From positions 38,083-102,082 of the forward strand of contig NZ_JAUEDK010000011.1 of assembly GCF_030385785.1 (NCBI RefSeq): a DNA stretch of 64,000 nucleotides. The letters run 5' to 3'. The notes under the pieces are model-generated. The model ran no database searches. It worked only from the letters and a program-made list of their open reading frames with translations, and had not been told where the DNA came from. The position numbers and the translations under genes were made by a program. This DNA is from Crenobacter oryzisoli. Lineage in GTDB: Bacteria > Pseudomonadota > Gammaproteobacteria > Burkholderiales > Chromobacteriaceae. The stretch's first letter is position 1. The number at the start of each line of letters is the position of its first letter. This document shows positions 9,129 to 20,585 of this stretch, piece after piece.

Positions 9129-9839
9129 ATGCCGGAACAGTTCTACCAGAATGCCTATCTCACCCAGCTCGACACTCGCGTGCTGCGCCATAACGAGGCG
9201 GGCCTAGTACTTGAGGACACCATTTTCTACCCGCTCGGCGGCGGCCAGCCCGGCGACACCGGGACGGTGAGCGACGCGGCCGGCACCGCACTAGAGATCA
9301 CCGACACCCGCCGTGACCGCATGAGCCGAGAGATAGTCCACCTATCAGCCCCGGATGCACCGCGTTTTGCGCCGGGAACACCGGTGACGCTGACACTCGA
9401 TTGGACACGCCGTTACCGCCACATGCGCCTGCACACTGCGCTGCATCTCTTGAGCTGCGTGATCCGCGCTGGCGTCACCGGCGGCAACCTCACCGCCGAG
9501 TCGGCGCGGCTCGACTTCGACCTTGGCGACGAATGGGTGCTCGATCGCGACCAGATCGAACAGGCGCTCAACCGGCTGATCGTCGACGACTACCCGGTCA
9601 GCGTCGAGATGACCAGCGGCGCGGCACTGGCGGCCCAGCTGGAACTGATCAAGACGATGTCGGTGCAACCACCGCTCGATCTGCCGGAGATCCGCTTGAT
9701 CCGCATTGAGGGCACCGACCTGCAGCCCTGCGGTGGCACGCATGTGGCGCATACCGGCGAGATCGGCCGGGTGGTGGTAAAGAAGATCGAAAACAAGGGT
9801 AGCCGCAACAAGCGCGTGGTGATCGCGCTGGCCGACTGA
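9129..9839 (+). CDS. AlaX-type alanyl-tRNA editing protein
   Basis: 236 residues, preceded by GAGGGAGGG. The N-terminal beta-barrel has FYPLGGGQPGDTG, as in the AlaRS editing region. The zinc-site motifs are H102-TAL-H106 and C201-GGT-H205. The length fits AlaX-M, a free-standing homologue of the AlaRS editing domain that hydrolyses Ser-tRNA(Ala) or Gly-tRNA(Ala) in the cytoplasm. It ends just before a strong bidirectional hairpin. Confidence 0.9.
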   Translation: MPEQFYQNAYLTQLDTRVLRHNEAGLVLEDTIFYPLGGGQPGDTGTVSDAAGTALEITDTRRDRMSREIVHLSAPDAPRFAPGTPVTLTLDWTRRYRHMRLHTALHLLSCVIRAGVTGGNLTAESARLDFDLGDEWVLDRDQIEQALNRLIVDDYPVSVEMTSGAALAAQLELIKTMSVQPPLDLPEIRLIRIEGTDLQPCGGTHVAHTGEIGRVVVKKIENKGSRNKRVVIALAD

Positions 9840-9859
9840 CACGTCCGGCACCAGATGCA

Positions 9860-9887
9860 AACAGGGCTGCCCGGGGGCAGCCCTGTT
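9860..9887. terminator. Bidirectional terminator between alaX and RND operon
   Basis: A 12-bp stem (AACAGGGCTGCC/GGCAGCCCTGTT) with a 4-base loop lies between the convergent alaX and RND genes, with TTGC-TTTGC on the plus side. It can serve both. Confidence 0.8.
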
Positions 9888-9909
9888 GCTTTGCAATATT
9901 GGCCGAAAT

Positions 9910-12900
9910 CTAGACCTTGTCGGCCTGCAGCGTACCGTTCAGGCGAGCTAACAGCCGGCGCACCCGGCCGCGCAGGCCGTCCAGATAGGTGTACACCACC
10001 GGCACCACGATCAGCGTCAGCACCGTCGAGGTGACCAGCCCCCCGATGATCGCGTGCGCCATCGGCGCGCGCGTCTCCGAACCTTCGCCACCACCCAGCG
10101 CCAACGGCAGCATGCCGAAGATCATTGCCAGGCTGGTCATCATGATCGGGCGCAATCGCACCTTGCCCGCCTCGACGATCGCATCCTCACGGCCCATGCC
10201 CTCGCGGCGCACCTGGTTGATGAAATCGACCAGCAGAATGCCGTTCTTCGCCGCCAGGCCCATCAGCATCACGATGCCGATCACCGAGAACATGTTCAGC
10301 GTGCTACCGAACAGCAAGAGCGCCACGAACACGCCGACGAAGGCGAGCGGCAGCGCCATCATGATCGTCACCGGCAGCGTAAAGCTCCTGAACTGCGCGG
10401 CAAGGATCATATAGATGAAGATCACCCCCATCGCCAGCGCCTGGATCGCAAAGGCCAGCGATTCCTCCATGTCGCGCCGCTCGCCTTCCTGCGCCAGCGT
10501 CACGCCAGGCGGCAACTTCAGCGAGTCGGTGATCTTGGCGATGTCGGAGAACACATCGCTGCTGTCGCGTCCGGTGATATTGCCGGTCAGCGTGATCTCG
10601 CGCTGCAGGTCGACCCGGTCGATCTGGCGCGGACTGGTCGCATCGCGCAGTTGCGTCACCGACGACAGCGGCACCATCGCCGCGCTGCCGTCGTCGGCCC
10701 GCTTGCCCGGCACGGTGATCGCATCGAGCAGCTCGTTCTGGCGCGCCAGCTTCGGAATCCGCAACTTGACGTCGTAGTTCTCGCCGTCCGGTGCCTCCCA
10801 GGTGGTGGTGGTCTCGCCGGCCAGCAGGATGGACAGCGTGTTCCCAACTTTGGCCAGATCGACCCCCAGGCTCGACGCCGCGTCGCGGTTCACCTCAACG
10901 TTCAGTGCCGGATCGGCATCGGCAAGACTGCTCTGCAGGTCGCTGACGCCCTTGATACGCTTGACCTTCTCGCCGACCTCATCGGCAGCCTGCTCGAGCA
11001 GGCGGATGTCGCTGCCACGCAAGCCGATATGGATTGGCTTGCCGCCCGAGCCATTCTTGCCCATCTCCTCGACCGACACAATCTCAACCCCGGCCACATG
11101 CGCCACCTGCGCCCGGGCGATGTCCATCAGAGCGAACAGGCTGCGCTTGCGCTCACGCTTCTTGCCGACGTCGACGACCAGCTTGCCGTCGGTCTTGCCG
11201 GCGCCGAAGCTGCCGCCACCGACTGAGATGCTGACCGACTTCACCTCGGGAATCTGCTGGCGCAGCAGCGTCTCGATCTCGCGCGCCTTGGTGCCGGTGT
11301 ATTCCAGCGAAGAACCCGGCGCAGTCTTGAAGCTGACCGAGAACTCGCCCTTGTCGGTACGCGGAATGAACTCGCCGCCGATGGTCGGTACCAGCATGAA
11401 GCTGCCGATGGTCAGGGCGATCGCCAGCGCGATCACCGTCTTACGGTGGTGCAGCGACCAACGGATCACGCCGCCGTAGCGCTCGGCCATGCGGTCAAGC
11501 GAGCTCTCGAACCAGTCGAGGAAACGGCCGACCGGCCCCTTGTGGCGGTCGCCGTGGTGATGCGGGTCGTGCCAGATCGACGACAGCATCGGATCGAGGG
11601 TGAAGCTGACCAGCATCGAGATCAGCACCGCCACCGTCACCGACAGGCCGAACTGATGGAAGAACTTGCCGATGATGCCGCCCATGAAGCCGACCGGCAG
11701 AAACACCGCGACGATGGTCAACGTGGTCGCAAGCACCGCGAGACCGATTTCGGCCGTCCCCTCCATCGCCGCCTGGTAGTGGCCCTTGCCCATCGACGCG
11801 TGGCGCACGATGTTCTCGCGCACCACGATCGCATCGTCGATCAGCAGGCCGATCGACAGCGACAGCGCCATCAGCGTCATCAGGTTGAGGGTGAAGCCGA
11901 GCGCCTGTACCGCGAACAAGGTTCCGATCAGCGCCACCGGCAGCGTCAGGCCGGTGATCACCGTGCTGCGCCAGCTGCCGAGAAACAGGAACACGATCAG
12001 CACCGTCAGCACCGCACCCTCGATCAGCGTACTGCGCACATCGGCCAGCGAATTCTTCACGTCCTGCGACTTGTCGTAGGTGTATTTCACCGCGGTGCCG
12101 GCCGGCATCTGCGACTGCATTCCCAGCATCACCCGCTTCACGCCGTTGGCGACATCGACCACATTGGCACCGCGCGAGGCGCGCACATCGAGACCGACCG
12201 CCGGCTTGCCGTCGAGCAGCGAAATGCTGGTCTGTTCGGCCTCGCCGTCGACCACGTCGGCAACGTCGGACAGCAGGATCGGCCCGCCGGCGCGGTAGGC
12301 GATCACGAGCTTCGCGAAGTCGTCCGGACTCTTGAGCTTGCCGGCCACCCGGATCGCCAGCTCGTTGCTGGCGGTGCCGACCTCACCGGCCGGGTAGTCG
12401 CGGTTGGCGGCGCGCACCGCGTCGGACACGTCGCTCGGCGACAGGCCGAGCGCTTCGAGCCGGTACGGATCGAGGTCGATCCGGATCGCCCGGTTGACGC
12501 CGCCGATCACTTTCACCTCGCCGACGCCGGACACGGTCTGCAACCGTTTCTTCAGCGTATTGTCGACCCAGCTGGTCAGCTCGCGCGGACTGACCTCGCT
12601 CGAACTCAAGGCCATCGACATCAAGGGCTGGTCGTTCGGGTTGAACTGCGACACGCTGGGCGTGGAAACCTCGCGTCGGAAGCGCCCCTGCACGCTACCG
12701 ACGCGGTCGCGTACATCCTGCACCGCCACGTTCGGATCGACGGTCAGCTCGAACTCGACCACGATGGTCGAATTGCCCTCGAACGAATACGAGCGGATGT
12801 GCTTGATGCCGCTGATGGTGTTGAGCGCCTCCTCGAGCGGCTTGGTGACCTCGCTTTCGACCACCTCGGGCGAGGCGCCCTCATAGTTGGTGCTGACCAT

Positions 12901-13035
12901 CGCCACCGGGAAGCGGATGTCCGGAAACTCCTCGACCGGCAGGCTCCTCATCGCGAACAGGCCGAGCACCACCAGCGCCAGCATCAGCACGGTGGCGAAA
13001 TACGGGTTCTTGATACTGATCCGGGTAAGCCACAT
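9910..13035 (-). CDS. RND multidrug efflux permease (HAE1 family)
   Basis: 1041 residues, normal for an AcrB/MexB-type pump. It starts with [24 protein letters not shown] (first membrane helix), then two large periplasmic loops and 12 membrane segments in total. Helix 4 carries the proton-relay Asp pair in [17 protein letters not shown]. It should assemble as an inner-membrane trimer that drives drugs or metabolites out using the proton gradient. A GAGGAGC site overlaps the end of the upstream adaptor gene (11-base gap), so the two are translated together. No outer-membrane channel gene is present, so a TolC-like partner elsewhere must be used. Confidence 0.93.
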   Translation of the reverse strand: MWLTRISIKNPYFATVLMLALVVLGLFAMRSLPVEEFPDIRFPVAMVSTNYEGASPEVVESEVTKPLEEALNTISGIKHIRSYSFEGNSTIVVEFELTVDPNVAVQDVRDRVGSVQGRFRREVSTPSVSQFNPNDQPLMSMALSSSEVSPRELTSWVDNTLKKRLQTVSGVGEVKVIGGVNRAIRIDLDPYRLEALGLSPSDVSDAVRAANRDYPAGEVGTASNELAIRVAGKLKSPDDFAKLVIAYRAGGPILLSDVADVVDGEAEQTSISLLDGKPAVGLDVRASRGANVVDVANGVKRVMLGMQSQMPAGTAVKYTYDKSQDVKNSLADVRSTLIEGAVLTVLIVFLFLGSWRSTVITGLTLPVALIGTLFAVQALGFTLNLMTLMALSLSIGLLIDDAIVVRENIVRHASMGKGHYQAAMEGTAEIGLAVLATTLTIVAVFLPVGFMGGIIGKFFHQFGLSVTVAVLISMLVSFTLDPMLSSIWHDPHHHGDRHKGPVGRFLDWFESSLDRMAERYGGVIRWSLHHRKTVIALAIALTIGSFMLVPTIGGEFIPRTDKGEFSVSFKTAPGSSLEYTGTKAREIETLLRQQIPEVKSVSISVGGGSFGAGKTDGKLVVDVGKKRERKRSLFALMDIARAQVAHVAGVEIVSVEEMGKNGSGGKPIHIGLRGSDIRLLEQAADEVGEKVKRIKGVSDLQSSLADADPALNVEVNRDAASSLGVDLAKVGNTLSILLAGETTTTWEAPDGENYDVKLRIPKLARQNELLDAITVPGKRADDGSAAMVPLSSVTQLRDATSPRQIDRVDLQREITLTGNITGRDSSDVFSDIAKITDSLKLPPGVTLAQEGERRDMEESLAFAIQALAMGVIFIYMILAAQFRSFTLPVTIMMALPLAFVGVFVALLLFGSTLNMFSVIGIVMLMGLAAKNGILLVDFINQVRREGMGREDAIVEAGKVRLRPIMMTSLAMIFGMLPLALGGGEGSETRAPMAHAIIGGLVTSTVLTLIVVPVVYTYLDGLRGRVRRLLARLNGTLQADKV

Positions 13036-13046
13036 GGCAGCGCTCC

Positions 13047-14138
13047 TCAGCCGGCGCGCGGCAGCATCACCGCATCGCCCGGCTTCATGCCGAGTAGCGC
13101 CGCCGACAGCACCGTCTCACCGGCGGAAACGCCGGTGACCGCCGCCTGGCGCTCCGACTCCGACGTGAGCAGCAAGGTCACCGGCCGCTTCTCGAGTTTG
13201 CCGTTCTTCACCACCATCACCCACGGCTTGCCGCTGCGGTCGTTGATCGCGGCCAGCGGCAGTGCCACATGGTCGCTCACTTCCTTGAGCACCAGCGCAC
13301 CCTTCACGAACTGGCCGCCCTTGAGCACGCCGTCCTTGTTCTCTACCCGCACGTAGACGGTGAAGCTGCGCGTGCTGACCGATGCCACCGGGTTGATCCG
13401 CACCAGCTGCCCTTTGAAGCGCTCGGACAGCCCTTCGACGCTGAAGCGCGCCGGCAGGCCGGTCTTCACTTGCGAGATCTGCCTGGACGGCAGCGTGGCG
13501 GCGATCTCCAGCACCGACAGGTCGGCGACCGCGAACAGACGGGCGTTCTTGACGATCTGCTCGCCCGGATTGATCTTGCGCTCGTACACCACGCCGGTGA
13601 TCGGCGCATGCACCACGGTGTACGACAGCTGCTTGCGCGCCCGCGCCAGCTGACTGCGCTGCGCCTCCAGCTCCCCGGCTTTCACCACGTAGGCGCTCTC
13701 CGCTTCATCGAGTGCGGTCTTGGAGATGAAGCCCTTGCCGGCCAGCTCGCGCTGCTGGTTGAGCTTGATCTTGGCGAGTCTCAACTGCGACTCGTTGTTG
13801 CTGAGCCGGGCACTTTGCTCGGCAACGCTCTGGCGCAGCTCCTCGCTGTCTATCGTCGCCAGCACCTGCCCCGCTTTCACCCTTTCACCCTCGCGCACCT
13901 TCACCTCGCTGACGGTGCCATCGATCTGCGAAGCAAGCACACTGCTGGACAGCGCCGACAGCGTACCGGTGAACGGCAGGCTGTCGGCGACCGGTGCCAC
14001 GCACGCAGTCAGCACGTCGGCGCTGGCGAGTTCGCGCGCAGGGTTGACGGGCTTGGCATCGGCCGCCGGCTGGGATTTGCCACAGGCGGCAAGCAGTACC
14101 ACGCTGGCGACGATGATCAGGCGAAGGGTCTTGGTCAT
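13047..14138 (-). CDS. RND efflux periplasmic adaptor lipoprotein
   Basis: 363 residues. MTKTLRLIIVASVVLLAACGKS has a lipobox (LAAC), so it is anchored as a lipoprotein. The order of parts is that of membrane-fusion proteins: a beta-barrel/lipoyl half (IDGTVSEVKVREGERVKAGQVLATID), a helical hairpin (about residues 105-150), a second lipoyl half (VVHAPITGVVYERKINPGEQI), and a C-terminal barrel. It bridges the RND permease and an outer-membrane channel. It is first in the two-gene operon; no adjacent regulator is seen. Confidence 0.92.
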   Translation of the reverse strand: MTKTLRLIIVASVVLLAACGKSQPAADAKPVNPARELASADVLTACVAPVADSLPFTGTLSALSSSVLASQIDGTVSEVKVREGERVKAGQVLATIDSEELRQSVAEQSARLSNNESQLRLAKIKLNQQRELAGKGFISKTALDEAESAYVVKAGELEAQRSQLARARKQLSYTVVHAPITGVVYERKINPGEQIVKNARLFAVADLSVLEIAATLPSRQISQVKTGLPARFSVEGLSERFKGQLVRINPVASVSTRSFTVYVRVENKDGVLKGGQFVKGALVLKEVSDHVALPLAAINDRSGKPWVMVVKNGKLEKRPVTLLLTSESERQAAVTGVSAGETVLSAALLGMKPGDAVMLPRAG

Positions 14139-14230
14139 AAAGATCGCGAGAGTTGTTGATCAAGGCTGGGGTGGCGTCGTTCGCGGCCAGGCACTGCGAC
14201 GCCCCCTCATCCGGCGAAGCGAGCCGGCGC

Positions 14231-15493
14231 TCAGGCCGGCGGGTTGACGCCCTTGGGCAAGAGCAGCCACAGGCTGCCCTGCTGCTTCATCCGCCCCGCG
14301 TACATGCCAGCCTCGGTGCCGTAGCCCCAGAAGAAGTCGGCACGCAGCGCGCCGCGGATCGCGGTGCCGGTGTCCTGCGCGTGCATCAGGCGGTTGAGCG
14401 GCTGGGTCGACAGCGGGTAGGTGGTCGACAGGTAGACCGGCGAGCCGAGCGGAATGTAATGCGGGTCGACCGCAATGCTATAGCCGTCGGTCAGCGGCAC
14501 GCCCAGCGCGCCGAGCGGGCCGCCCTCCGGATGGCCGAGGGTGCGGAAGAAGATGTAGCTCGGGTTGACATTGAACAGCTCGTCCTGACGCGAGGGGTTG
14601 CGGGCGATCCAGTCCTGGATGCCCTGCATCGACGCATCACCCAACGTCATCTGCCCCTGGTTGACCAGCCACTTGCCGATCGACTGATAGGGATAGCCGT
14701 TGGTGTCGGCGAAACCGACGCGCAGAAAGCTGCCGTCGTCGAGCTGGATGCGCCCCGAGCCCTGCACCTGCAGGAAGAACAGCTCGACCGGGTTCTCCAC
14801 CCAGGCGAGCACCTGTGCGGTATTTACGCCCTGTCCCTGCGCGATTTGCGCGCGGGTGTAGTACGGCACGAAGCGGTTGCCGTCAATGCGCCCCTTCAAC
14901 GTCTTGCCGCGGCCGTCGTTGGCGAAGTCGGTCGGATTCAGCTCGAACTCTCCTGCCCCGGCGCTCGTCTTACCCGGCACCAGCATCAGGCGCTTGGCGC
15001 CGGCACGGCGGGCGACCAGCACCGAGCGTGCACGGTCGGCGGCGGAGACGTCCAGCGACAACAGGTCGATTGGTGCGCCGTACACCGGGTATGGGGTGCG
15101 TGCGGACCGGGTGCGGCTACCGGCCAAGAGTGGCTCGTAATAGCCGGTGATCAGGCCGGTGTTGCTCGCGCCGTCGCGCAGCTGCCACGGCACGAAGCGG
15201 GCCTCGAAGAACTGGCGCACCATCGCGGCATTGTCCGGCGACAAGCGGGCCGCCTCGCTGCACACCGGGCCCCAGCCAGCGCGGCGCTGCAGCGTCTTGC
15301 AGCTTTGCTGCAGTGCCAACAGCGTGGTACCGGATTGCTGCGCTTTCCAGTCGGGCAGCTGGTCGAAGCCGACCGGGGCGTAGCGAGCGTTGCCGCCGAA
15401 GGAGGGACCACTGCTACTGGTCGGCGCACGCGGTGCGGTGGAACAGGCTGCCAGCCAGATCAGCGGCAGCAGCAGAAGAAGCCGTTTGAGCAT
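14231..15493 (-). CDS. mltA: Membrane-bound lytic murein transglycosylase A
   Basis: 420 residues. MLKRLLLLLPLIWLAACSTAP has a lipobox (LAAC). The MltA domain (LITGYYEPLLAGSRT and beyond) is followed by the C-terminal 3D domain with MHAQDTGTAIRGALRADFFWGYG, which holds the catalytic Asp and gives the 3D domain its name. It cleaves peptidoglycan glycan strands to 1,6-anhydro-muropeptides at the outer-membrane inner face. The low-complexity SSSGPS linker follows the lipid anchor. It lies 92 bases upstream of the efflux adaptor gene on the same strand. Confidence 0.95.
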   Translation of the reverse strand: MLKRLLLLLPLIWLAACSTAPRAPTSSSGPSFGGNARYAPVGFDQLPDWKAQQSGTTLLALQQSCKTLQRRAGWGPVCSEAARLSPDNAAMVRQFFEARFVPWQLRDGASNTGLITGYYEPLLAGSRTRSARTPYPVYGAPIDLLSLDVSAADRARSVLVARRAGAKRLMLVPGKTSAGAGEFELNPTDFANDGRGKTLKGRIDGNRFVPYYTRAQIAQGQGVNTAQVLAWVENPVELFFLQVQGSGRIQLDDGSFLRVGFADTNGYPYQSIGKWLVNQGQMTLGDASMQGIQDWIARNPSRQDELFNVNPSYIFFRTLGHPEGGPLGALGVPLTDGYSIAVDPHYIPLGSPVYLSTTYPLSTQPLNRLMHAQDTGTAIRGALRADFFWGYGTEAGMYAGRMKQQGSLWLLLPKGVNPPA

Positions 15494-15617
15494 GGGAATA
15501 CCATCAACAGAATCGGGGCGCGTGGCTCGGACCCCCGGGCCTCACATTGTACGACGGCTGTGACAGGATGACAGCGGCGCAGTTCAGCACCGCCTAATGT
15601 TTTGCCGGGCATAAAAA

Positions 15618-15648
15618 ACGCTGCCCGGATGGATGTTCCGGGCAGCGT
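15618..15648 (-). terminator. Terminator of glutathione peroxidase gene
   Basis: A 12-bp stem (ACGCTGCCCGGA/TCCGGGCAGCGT) with a 7-base loop is followed on the minus strand by TTTTTTATG. It sits 30 bases after the peroxidase stop. Confidence 0.85.
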
Positions 15649-15678
15649 GTGCAGAGACCTCGACAGAGCGGCCTGATG

Positions 15679-16269
15679 CTACGAGCCGCTGATCGCCTTC
15701 AAGCGGGGAGGCGCTGGCGGCGGCACGCTTGGCGCCGGCGCGGGCATCCCGTTCAGATAGTCCTCGATCTGGCCGATCAATTTCGGGTCGTCCGGCTCGG
15801 TGCGGGTGCCGTAGCTCGTCACCGTTGTGCCTCCCGGCGCGATCAGATATTTGTGGAAGTTCCAGCGCGGTGCGTCGCCGCTTACCGTGATCAGCTGGCG
15901 GTACAGCGGGATCGCGTCCGGCCCGACTACGTGCGCCTTGGTCGCCATCGGGAAGCTGACACCGTAGTTGGCCAAACAGAACTTGCCGATGTCGCTGTTC
16001 CTTTCGAGCTCCTGGTGAAAGTCATTCGACGGCACGCCGACGATGACGAAACCGCGATCGCGATAGCGCTTGTACAGCGCCTCGAGCTTGGTGAACTGCG
16101 GGGTGTAACCGCAGTGGCTGGCGGTGTTCACGACCAGCACCGGTCGGTCGGCGTACTGGCACAGATCAACCGTACCGCCCATCAACCCCGGCAGCTGTTG
16201 ATTCAGCAGCGTCGGGCAGGCGGCCTGGGCGGTGAGTGGCAGCCAACAAAACAGCAGAAACGTCTTCAT
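15679..16269 (-). CDS. Periplasmic glutathione peroxidase-like protein
   Basis: 196 residues from the ATG at 16269, which gives a signal peptide MKTFLLFCWLPLTAQA; a longer frame upstream lacks one. The thioredoxin-fold core has VVNTASHCGYTPQFTKLE with the peroxidatic Cys (not selenocysteine), VGVPSNDFHQE in place of the usual P-x-N-Q-F, and the RWNFHKYLI motif. It should reduce peroxides in the periplasm. A Pro-rich tail (PAPAPSVPPPAPP) is unusual. It sits 138 bases downstream of the thioredoxin gene on the same strand. Confidence 0.85.
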   Translation of the reverse strand: MKTFLLFCWLPLTAQAACPTLLNQQLPGLMGGTVDLCQYADRPVLVVNTASHCGYTPQFTKLEALYKRYRDRGFVIVGVPSNDFHQELERNSDIGKFCLANYGVSFPMATKAHVVGPDAIPLYRQLITVSGDAPRWNFHKYLIAPGGTTVTSYGTRTEPDDPKLIGQIEDYLNGMPAPAPSVPPPAPPRLKAISGS

Positions 16270-16407
16270 GAGCCTCGTCTTCAACGCCTCGGGGGGGAAC
16301 TGATTTGACTCTAGCCGCCCTGCCTTCCGGCGACAATCGCCGATTTGCAGAACAAAACGGGCGGACAGGGTCCGCCCCTGCCCGCCCGCTACCAGCAATC
16401 GACAGAC

Positions 16408-16773
16408 TTACTGCTGTTCGGCTTCTGCCAACTCGGCCTTGACCTTGTCCATGTCGAGCGCACGCACTTCGCCGATCAGTTGCTCGAGCTGGCCCCCGCT
16501 CAACGCGCCGGCCTGGTTGAACAGCAACACGTTGTCGCGCAGCACCATCAGCGTCGGGATCGAACGGATGTTGAAATGGGCCGCCAGATCCTGCTCTTCC
16601 TCGGTGTTGATCTTGGCGAACACGACGTCGGTGTGCTTGTCGGACGCGGCTTCGAACACCGGGCCGAACGACTTGCACGGGCCGCACCACGGTGCCCAGA
16701 AATCGAGGATGACGATGCCGTCGGTGTCGACGATGCTGTTGAAGGTGTCGGCGGTGAGGTTGATGGTCGCCAT
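16408..16773 (-). CDS. Thioredoxin family protein
   Basis: 121 residues with WCGPC (C30, C33) after MATINLTADTFNSIVDTDGIVILDFWAP. Cis-Pro is in RSIPTLMV. It lacks a signal peptide, so it is a cytoplasmic thiol-disulfide reductase. A C-terminal helix after the fold (LDMDKVKAELAEAEQQ) makes it slightly longer than E. coli TrxA, so it may be a secondary thioredoxin. It could supply electrons to neighbouring redox enzymes, but this is inference. Confidence 0.88.
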   Translation of the reverse strand: MATINLTADTFNSIVDTDGIVILDFWAPWCGPCKSFGPVFEAASDKHTDVVFAKINTEEEQDLAAHFNIRSIPTLMVLRDNVLLFNQAGALSGGQLEQLIGEVRALDMDKVKAELAEAEQQ

Positions 16774-16915
16774 GGCGGTTTCTTTCCTATCGGTTACGGG
16801 TGGCTACGTGCCATGGGCTCAGGATAGGGGCGCACCGCCGCTTTTGAAAGGGATAGCACCGCTTATATTTTTCAACCTGTCCGATAGCGGCCGACTATCC
16901 CTTGCGATGACAACC

Positions 16916-17863
16916 TTAGCTGCGATGCTGGATGCGCCAGCACTGGTGGATCTTCTTGTTGCGGAAGTCCTCCGGCACCGACTGCGCGCTGATGTCGCGC
17001 ACCGCGTAGCGTTCGGCCAACGCGGGTTCCAGCGTGAAGCTGCGCAGGTTGTTGGAGAAGTACAGCGTGCCGCCCGGTGCCAGCAGCGCCATCGCCCCGT
17101 CGATCAGCCGCTCCTGGTCGCGCTGCACGTCGAGGATCTCCAGCATCTTCTTCGAGTTGGAGAAGCTCGGCGGGTCCATCACGATCAGGTCGAACTGCTT
17201 GCCGGCCGCACGCGCGTCGTCCAGATACTGGAACACGTCGGCGCGGACCAGCCGGTGCGCGTCGAGGTCCAGGCCGTTCAGCTCGAAGTTGCGACGCGAC
17301 CAGGCCTGATAGGTGTTGGACAGGTCGACCGTCTCGCTCGACACCGCGCCGCCAGCGGCGGCGTAGACGGTGAAGCTGCCGGTATAAGCGAACAGGTTGA
17401 GGAAGCGCTTGCCAGCCGCCTCCTCGCGCACCCGCTTGCGGGTATTGCGGTGATCGAGAAACAGCCCGGTGTCGAGATAGGTGTCGAGGTTGACCCAGAA
17501 ACGTTGACCGAACTCCTCGATCACGAAGTCCTCGCCCTCCTCGCCGGTCTTCTCGTACTGGTTCTCGCCCTTCTGGCGGCGACGGGTCTTCACCGATACC
17601 GCGCTCTTGTCGAAACCGGTGACGAAGCAGATCGCCTCCACCACTTCGGCAAGCCACGCCTCGTGCTCGTCATCCGGCATCAGCCAGCCGGTGTCGAACT
17701 CCTGCAGGTGCACGCGCTCGCCGTAGAAATCGACCGCGAACGGAAACTGCGGCACGTCCCGGTCGTAGGCGCGCCAGGCGTCGATGCCCTGGCGACGCGC
17801 CCACTTGAGGTAATGCTTGATGTTCTTGCCGAGCCGGTTGGCGAAGGGACTGACGTCCACCAT
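16916..17863 (-). CDS. rlmK: 23S rRNA (guanine-N7) methyltransferase RlmK, stand-alone form
   Basis: 315 residues from the ATG at 17863 (AGGAG upstream); a longer frame runs through coaD out of phase and is not coding. The sequence follows the C-terminal half of E. coli RlmKL closely: FLNLFAYTGSFTVYAAAGGA (SAM motif I), VDLSNTYQAW, RADVFQYL, and FDLIVMDPPSFSNSKKM (DPPSF motif). It ends with VPEDFRNKKIHQCW. In gammaproteobacteria RlmK is fused to RlmL; here it is a separate gene. It should modify the ribosomal large subunit at the position equivalent to G2069. Confidence 0.85.
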   Translation of the reverse strand: MVDVSPFANRLGKNIKHYLKWARRQGIDAWRAYDRDVPQFPFAVDFYGERVHLQEFDTGWLMPDDEHEAWLAEVVEAICFVTGFDKSAVSVKTRRRQKGENQYEKTGEEGEDFVIEEFGQRFWVNLDTYLDTGLFLDHRNTRKRVREEAAGKRFLNLFAYTGSFTVYAAAGGAVSSETVDLSNTYQAWSRRNFELNGLDLDAHRLVRADVFQYLDDARAAGKQFDLIVMDPPSFSNSKKMLEILDVQRDQERLIDGAMALLAPGGTLYFSNNLRSFTLEPALAERYAVRDISAQSVPEDFRNKKIHQCWRIQHRS

Positions 17864-17973
17864 GACAGCGCTTACTCCTGATCTAGAAAAGGACTGGCGC
17901 CGCCCCGCCCGAGCCGGACGGAAACAGCGCCATCGATAGGAATGGATTGTACACCGGCCACAGCCGGTGGGTC

Positions 17974-18468
17974 CTACTGGCTCTTCTGATAGGCAATCAG
18001 CTTGCGGTACACCGGCTCCGGCAGGTACTGGCGGATCACGTTCTCCCAGCCCTGCGGACCGACCAGACCCTTCACCATCGTCGACGACACCTCGGCGTAC
18101 TCGCGTGGCGGCAACAGGAAGATGGTGGTGATGTCCGGGTGCAGGTCGGAATTGATGTAGCGCATGGTGCGCTCGTACTCGTAGTCGCTGGCGGTGCGGA
18201 TGCCGCGCACGATGTAGTTGGCACCGATGCTCTGCGCGTAGTTGACCAGGAACTGGTGCTCGAACACCTCGACGCGCAGTTTGGAGAAGCCGCGCGTAAC
18301 AGCGCGCAGCATGTCGGCGCGTTCCTCCACACTGAAGGTGCAATGCTTGTCGGGATTGACCCCAATGGCGACCACCAGCTCGTCGAACAGCTCGACGGCC
18401 TCGCGGATCATCCACAGGTGCCCATTGGTCGGCGGGTCGAAGCTACCGGCATACACGGCACGTTTCAA
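17974..18468 (-). CDS. coaD: Phosphopantetheine adenylyltransferase
   Basis: 164 residues if translation begins at the TTG at 18468, which has AGGAAG seven bases upstream and gives the standard [16 protein letters not shown] start. An ATG at 18501 would add 11 non-conserved residues and has no good ribosome site. The nucleotidyl-transferase motif is [10 protein letters not shown] (8-17), with [12 protein letters not shown] and STMVK later. CoaD makes dephospho-CoA from 4'-phosphopantetheine and ATP. It lies 110 bases upstream of rlmK. Confidence 0.95.
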   Translation of the reverse strand: MKRAVYAGSFDPPTNGHLWMIREAVELFDELVVAIGVNPDKHCTFSVEERADMLRAVTRGFSKLRVEVFEHQFLVNYAQSIGANYIVRGIRTASDYEYERTMRYINSDLHPDITTIFLLPPREYAEVSSTMVKGLVGPQGWENVIRQYLPEPVYRKLIAYQKSQ

Positions 18469-18560
18469 TTCTCGTCTTCCTCGATAGTGGATCGTATTCA
18501 TGGCGAATGTACCCCGCGTGACGGAAGGCGGACAAGCCGTTTTTTTGCAGCGCAATAAAA

Positions 18561-18583
18561 AAACCCCGCCAATGGCGGGGTTT
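18561..18583 (-). terminator. Terminator of the dpp operon
   Basis: A 10-bp stem (AAACCCCGCC/GGCGGGGTTT) is followed on the minus strand by TTTTTTATTG. It is 22 bases past the dppF stop and separates the transporter operon from coaD. Confidence 0.9.
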
Positions 18584-18605
18584 CGCAACCGGCTATCCCA
18601 GTCTA

Positions 18606-19576
18606 TCAGACGTTGATTTCCTCGGCTCGGTGGCAAGCCACCTGGCGGCCGCCGATCGGGCGCAGCTCCGGCACCTCCTGCTTGCAGCGCTCCACCGCGT
18701 GCGGGCAGCGCTTGTGGAAAGCGCAGCCGGTCGGCGGATTGAGCGGGCTGGGCAGCTCGCCGACGATCTTGATTTTGGTCTTGCGGTCTTCCGGGTGGAT
18801 CGACGGCGTGGCCGACAACAGCGCCTGGGTGTACGGGTGCAGCGGCTTGGCATACAGCGCCGTCTTGCTGCCCACCTCCACCGCGCGGCCCAGGTACATC
18901 ACCATCACGTCGTCGGCGACATGCTCGACCACCGACAGGTTGTGCGAGATGAACACATAGGCGGTGCCGAATTCCTGCTGCAGGTCCATGAACAGGTTGA
19001 GCACCTGCGCCTGGATCGACACGTCCAGCGCCGAGGTCGGCTCGTCGGCCACCACGATCTTCGGGTTCAGCATCATCGCCCGCGCGATCGCGATCCGCTG
19101 GCGCTGACCGCCGGAGAACATGTGCGGATAGCGGTAGAAATGCTCCGGGCGCAGGCCGACCTTGGCCATCATCGCCTTCACCTTGGCCTCGCGTTCGGCG
19201 GCGGACAGATCGCTGTTGATCGTCAGCGGTTCGGCCAACTGGGTGCCGATCTTCTGGCGCGGGTTGAGCGAGGCATACGGGTTCTGGAACACCATCTGCA
19301 CCTTGCGGCGCAGCGCCTTCAGCTCGCTCTGGCCGGCCTTGGCCACCGACACATTGTCGAGGCTCAGCTCGCCCGAGGTCGGCTCCTCGATCAGCGTCAG
19401 CTGGCGCGCCAGCGTCGACTTGCCGCAACCGGACTCGCCGACCACCGCCAGCGTCTTGCCCGCCGCTAGCTCGAACGACACGCCGTTGAGCGCCTTGACG
19501 GTGGCATGCCCCTTCATAAAGCCGCGCGACACCTTGTAGTGGCGGGTCAGGTCGCGGGCGGATAGAACGATTTGAC

Positions 19577-19580
<4 letters not shown>
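18606..19580 (-). CDS. dppF: Peptide ABC transporter ATP-binding protein DppF
   Basis: 324 residues. Walker [10 protein letters not shown], signature [15 protein letters not shown], Walker [12 protein letters not shown], and the C-terminal oligopeptide-transporter extension with Cys ligands ([16 protein letters not shown]) that typically binds an iron-sulfur cluster. It energises peptide uptake as a heterodimer with DppD. Its ATG overlaps the dppD stop (ATGA), so translation is coupled. It is the last gene of the operon. Confidence 0.93.
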
Positions 19581-20575
<995 letters not shown>

Positions 20576-20585
20576 CGCATTCCCC

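Noticed and set aside
11446..13356. 636-codon plus-strand frame opposite the RND permease gene
   Set aside because: His/Arg/Gln-rich translation without domains, antisense to a conserved RND permease.
16916..18415. Apparent 499-residue protein ending in RlmK
   Set aside because: The upstream part is a shifted frame over coaD. The true start at 17863 has a ribosome site and matches the family.
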